This document shows, one piece after another, positions 41,778-44,055 of a stretch of DNA of 44,055 nt. Origin of the DNA: Pseudomonadota bacterium (GTDB lineage Bacteria; Pseudomonadota; Gammaproteobacteria; Steroidobacterales; Steroidobacteraceae). The stretch's first letter is position 1, and the number at the start of each line of letters is the position of its first letter. Location of the stretch: assembly GCA_023433705.1 (NCBI GenBank), contig JAEYUC010000006.1, forward strand, positions 1-44,055, written 5' to 3'. The position numbers were made by a program, and so were the translations under genes. Under the pieces are notes generated by a model, which was given only the letters and a program-made list of their open reading frames with translations, did not search any database and was not told the DNA's origin.

Positions 41778-42611
41778 TCAGGTTGGGGCAACCGGTGTCA
41801 TCGGTACGGTGAGACAGCGCAGGATGCCGAGTCCCGTGAAGACGGCCTCCGCCGACTGGCCCGCCGAGATCGAATGGACGCCCGTGACCGCGCCCGTGGA
41901 GACGAAATCCCCCGCCCGCAGCGGTCGCCCACGCTGGGCATTGCACTGGAGGGCGAATGCCAGCGAGGCGAGCGGTCCGCCACTCACGGCCGAGGCGTTC
42001 CCGCGCCCCACGATCGCGCCGTCGATGCGCGTCTCGCAATTCATCGATTCGGGATCGCGCAGCTGCCAGTCCGGGACCTCGACGCCCAGCACCAGCCCCG
42101 CGTTGTTGCCGAAGTCGCTCGCGACGACGGCGGGACCGTAGTCGTTGATGTTGACCAGTGGGCTACTCGCGATCTCGATGCCGATGAACAGGGTCCTGAC
42201 GAAACGCCGCGCCGTTTCGGCCGTCCAGTCGACCACGTTGGCGGGAGCATCCTTCGCGAGCTGAAAGACGAACTCGGCTTCGACGGCCGCGAAGCCGTTC
42301 GCGAATACGGGCATGGAAACCGGCTTGCCGCCGCCATTGGCGCGTACGACGGAGTCGGCGAATATCGGTCCCACGAGGCGCTGGGCGCCGAACTTCTGGC
42401 TGAACTGCGGAGGAATCCAGCCGACCTTCCAGCCGGCGATCGAGCCGCCCCACAGGGCGATGGCCTCGTCCTGGCAGCGATACGCGGCCTCGAGATCCTG
42501 CGGAAGAGGGCCCGGGTAGTTGGCAAGCGAGCCCGCGGAACGGCGGGCCTGGACGAATTCGGCGGCCACCCTCTTTGCGTCGAACGCCGGGTCGGAGACA
42601 ACGGAAACCAA
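41778..42611 (-). CDS. 2-keto-4-pentenoate-hydratase-like enzyme
   Basis: 277 aa from a TTG start with agaagg eight bases upstream. MhpD/fumarylacetoacetate-hydrolase fold: AYRCQDEAIALWGGSIAGWKVGW, FAAVEAEFVFQLAKD with metal-site Glu residues, FIGIEIASSPLVNINDYGP and GDFVSTGAVTGVHSISAGQSAEAVF. The family hydrates or decarboxylates 2-keto acids in aromatic-compound breakdown. Here it sits between a LacI regulator and a pectate lyase, so it may act on a sugar-derived 2-keto-3-deoxy acid; that is inference. Its last bases overlap the operator-like site before lacI. Confidence 0.82.
   Translation of the reverse strand: MVSVVSDPAFDAKRVAAEFVQARRSAGSLANYPGPLPQDLEAAYRCQDEAIALWGGSIAGWKVGWIPPQFSQKFGAQRLVGPIFADSVVRANGGGKPVSMPVFANGFAAVEAEFVFQLAKDAPANVVDWTAETARRFVRTLFIGIEIASSPLVNINDYGPAVVASDFGNNAGLVLGVEVPDWQLRDPESMNCETRIDGAIVGRGNASAVSGGPLASLAFALQCNAQRGRPLRAGDFVSTGAVTGVHSISAGQSAEAVFTGLGILRCLTVPMTPVAPT
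41785..41802 (-). promoter_or_regulatory. LacI-type operator before the LacI gene
   Basis: The + strand reads GGGGCAACCGGTGTCATC, 57-74 bp upstream of the lacI ATG and inside the last codons of the hydratase gene. Suggests autoregulation. The left half is weaker than at the other sites. Confidence 0.45.
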
Positions 42612-42659
42612 TTTCTGAGCCTTCTTTTCTTGAGCGCGTCGCTGCAGGCGATGTTATAT

Positions 42660-42677
42660 AGGGAAACCGGTGTCATT
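42660..42677. promoter_or_regulatory. LacI-type operator between hydratase and pectate lyase
   Basis: AGGGAAACCGGTGTCATT, centre 42668/42669, lies 26-43 bp before the pectate lyase ATG and 49-66 bp before the hydratase start. It could control both divergent genes. AT-rich GTTATATAGG lies just to its left. Confidence 0.6.
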
Positions 42678-42702
42678 GACAATGCTTTCGGGGGGACATC
42701 GC

Positions 42703-43977
42703 ATGTCGACTCGCTTTTTCTGGGCCGCGATCCTGTCGTTCGCGTATTTCGGAGCCGCCGCCGCACAGGCGCCGCTGGCGTTTCCGGGCGCAATGGGCGC
42801 GGCGGCAACCACTCCGGGCGGACGTGGCGGGCAGATCCTGCGCGTCACGACGCTCGCGCCGACGGGGCCTGGCTCGTTCAGCGAGGCGGTAAACGGGAAA
42901 GGGCCGCGCATCGTCGTCTTCGAGGTCGGCGGCGTGATCGACCTCGCGGAGAGCACCGTGCGCATCACGGAGCCTTATCTAACTATCGCGGGGCAGACGG
43001 CGCCCGCGCCCGGCATCACGTTCATCCGTGGCGGCATCGACATCACGACGCACGACGTCGTGGTGCGGCACATCCGCGTACGGCCCGGCGATGGCGGCCG
43101 GCCGAAGCTTTCGGGCAGCGACTACGACGCGATCTCGACCATCGGCGCCCACGACGTGATCGTGGATCACTGCTCGCTGACCTGGGCGACCGACGAGAAC
43201 CTGTCGGCGTCGGGACCGCGATTCACCGGAAACACGCCCGAGGAATGGCGCAAGGGCACATCGCACCGGATCACCTTCAGCCACAACCTCATCGCCGAAG
43301 GACTCGCGGACTCCGTTCACGTGAAAGGCGAACATTCGAAGGGCTCGCTGATCCACGACAACACGTCCGACATCCTGATCGTCGGCAACCTGTACGCGCA
43401 CAACAAGGAGCGTTCGCCGTTGTTCAAGGGCGGCGCGCGCGGAGCGGTCATCAACAACCTGATCTACGATCCGGGCCCGCGCGCGATCCACTACAACCTG
43501 ATCGCGGAGGAGTGGGGCGATCAGCCCTACCAGACCGGCGAAATCGCGATCATCGGCAACGTATTGCGCGCCGGGCCGTCGACACCCGCGCGCGTGGCGC
43601 TGGTCATGGCGGGCGGCTCGGGCGACCTCGCGCTCTACGAACGCGACAACATCGCGGTCGACGCGCTCGGGGATCCGCTGCCGATGCGCGGCTCCTATAC
43701 GACCGCGCCGATCAAGATCCTGAAGTTGCCGGCGCCGACCATCTTCGGCGTGAATCCCTTGCCGGCCCGGGACGTGCAGGACTGGGTGATCAAGAACGCC
43801 GGCGCGTTCAACACGCAGCGCGACCCCGAGGACGCACGCGTCGTCGCGAACGTCATCGAAGGCCGCGGCGCCATCATCGATTCACAGTCGGTGATCGGCG
43901 GCTATCCGAAGGTCGTTCCCACGTTCCGGAAGTTCGATCCAAACGCCTGGAACCTGCACGACATGACCCCGAAATAG
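42703..43977 (+). CDS. Secreted pectate lyase (PL1-like)
   Basis: 424 aa from ATG 42703 with ggggga upstream. Signal peptide MSTRFFWAAILSFAYFGAAAAQA, then PLAFPGAMGAAATTPGGRGG, the usual start of right-handed beta-helix pectate lyases. Further motifs: GSFSEAVNGKGPRIVVFEVGGVIDL, LTIAGQTAPAPGITF, VVVRHIRVRPGD, VIVDHCSLTWATDENLS (metal-site acidic residues of the family) and SHNLIAEGL. It cleaves polygalacturonate by beta-elimination, giving unsaturated oligomers for KduI/KduD. It is divergent from the hydratase and behind a LacI-type site. Confidence 0.9.
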   Translation: MSTRFFWAAILSFAYFGAAAAQAPLAFPGAMGAAATTPGGRGGQILRVTTLAPTGPGSFSEAVNGKGPRIVVFEVGGVIDLAESTVRITEPYLTIAGQTAPAPGITFIRGGIDITTHDVVVRHIRVRPGDGGRPKLSGSDYDAISTIGAHDVIVDHCSLTWATDENLSASGPRFTGNTPEEWRKGTSHRITFSHNLIAEGLADSVHVKGEHSKGSLIHDNTSDILIVGNLYAHNKERSPLFKGGARGAVINNLIYDPGPRAIHYNLIAEEWGDQPYQTGEIAIIGNVLRAGPSTPARVALVMAGGSGDLALYERDNIAVDALGDPLPMRGSYTTAPIKILKLPAPTIFGVNPLPARDVQDWVIKNAGAFNTQRDPEDARVVANVIEGRGAIIDSQSVIGGYPKVVPTFRKFDPNAWNLHDMTPK

Positions 43978-43986
43978 CTCGGGGTC
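43965..43986 (+). terminator. Hairpin overlapping the pectate lyase stop
   Basis: GACCCCGA (43965-43972) pairs perfectly with TCGGGGTC (43979-43986); the TAG stop lies in the six-base loop. There is no T run. The last 69 bases of the window hold nothing else recognisable. Confidence 0.35.
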
Positions 43987-44055
43987 GGTGCCGGGTGAGA
44001 AATCGCGGAGTTAGCGCGACTCGCGACTCGCGGGACGCGTAGCGCAGCTCCATCC

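Noticed and set aside
1..44055. CRISPR arrays, tRNA or rRNA genes, integrases and complete insertion sequences
   Set aside because: Looked for regularly spaced repeats, cloverleaf-like segments and transposase-like proteins on both strands and saw none that hold up.

Overview
High-GC Gram-negative chromosome, most likely a proteobacterium. The evidence is a TonB-dependent outer-membrane receptor, Sec and lipobox signal peptides, hemF/hemJ-type haem synthesis, and frequent GTG/TTG starts with clear Shine-Dalgarno sequences. The style (pectin and rhamnose use, large TonB receptors with an EEIIVTGSRI box) fits Steroidobacteraceae-like Gammaproteobacteria, but that assignment is inference. I see no tRNA, rRNA, CRISPR array, integrase or complete insertion sequence.

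Layout. (1) 1-2645: end of a diheme cytochrome gene, a small cytochrome c and a secreted unknown. (2) 2667-5766: a probable Fur box and promoter, then PepSY-TM, DUF2271, DUF4198 and ApbE. The DUF2271 protein carries a DGITGAT flavinylation motif, so this looks like an iron-regulated extracytosolic flavin redox module. (3) 5857-7158: a YihY/BrkB membrane protein and a convergent secreted unknown. (4) 7331-24967: a sugar-catabolic block. It holds a four-carbon acid-sugar kinase with PdxA2, a TonB receptor, then lldD, rhaI and rhaD on the minus strand, divergent from rhaR-rhaS-rhaT-rhaP-rhaQ-rhaK. Together they give rhamnose import, isomerisation, phosphorylation, aldol cleavage with lactaldehyde oxidation, and lactate to pyruvate. 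(5) 24986-26063: a GNAT acetyltransferase and a ferritin-like protein. (6) 26066-35305: haem synthesis. hemD is divergent from a tightly overlapping run hemE-hemA-hemC-hemL-[histidine kinase-response regulator]-hemF-hemH-hemJ. (7) 35356-38009: a DUF885 lipoprotein, panD and a secreted unknown. (8) 38026-43977: a pectin/galacturonate block with a 3-hydroxyisobutyrate-dehydrogenase-like enzyme, kduD, kduI, a LacI regulator, a 2-keto-4-pentenoate-hydratase-like enzyme and a secreted pectate lyase.

The two sugar blocks fit one diet: the rhamnose and galacturonate of pectin and rhamnogalacturonan. Two sets of shared intergenic motifs tie genes together. ACCGGTGTCAT-type sites lie in front of kduI, lacI and the pectate lyase/hydratase pair. 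RTGATCGA sites lie in front of the kinase-pdxA2 pair, the TonB receptor and the rhaD/rhaR divergent promoter. Both motif types meet in a 583-bp gene-free stretch (12853-13435) that also ends in a strong hairpin, and this is the best candidate for an undescribed element such as a small RNA. Other points to check are a two-component system locked into the haem operon, an atypical HemA lacking a normally conserved histidine, and a large inverted repeat between rhaI and lldD.
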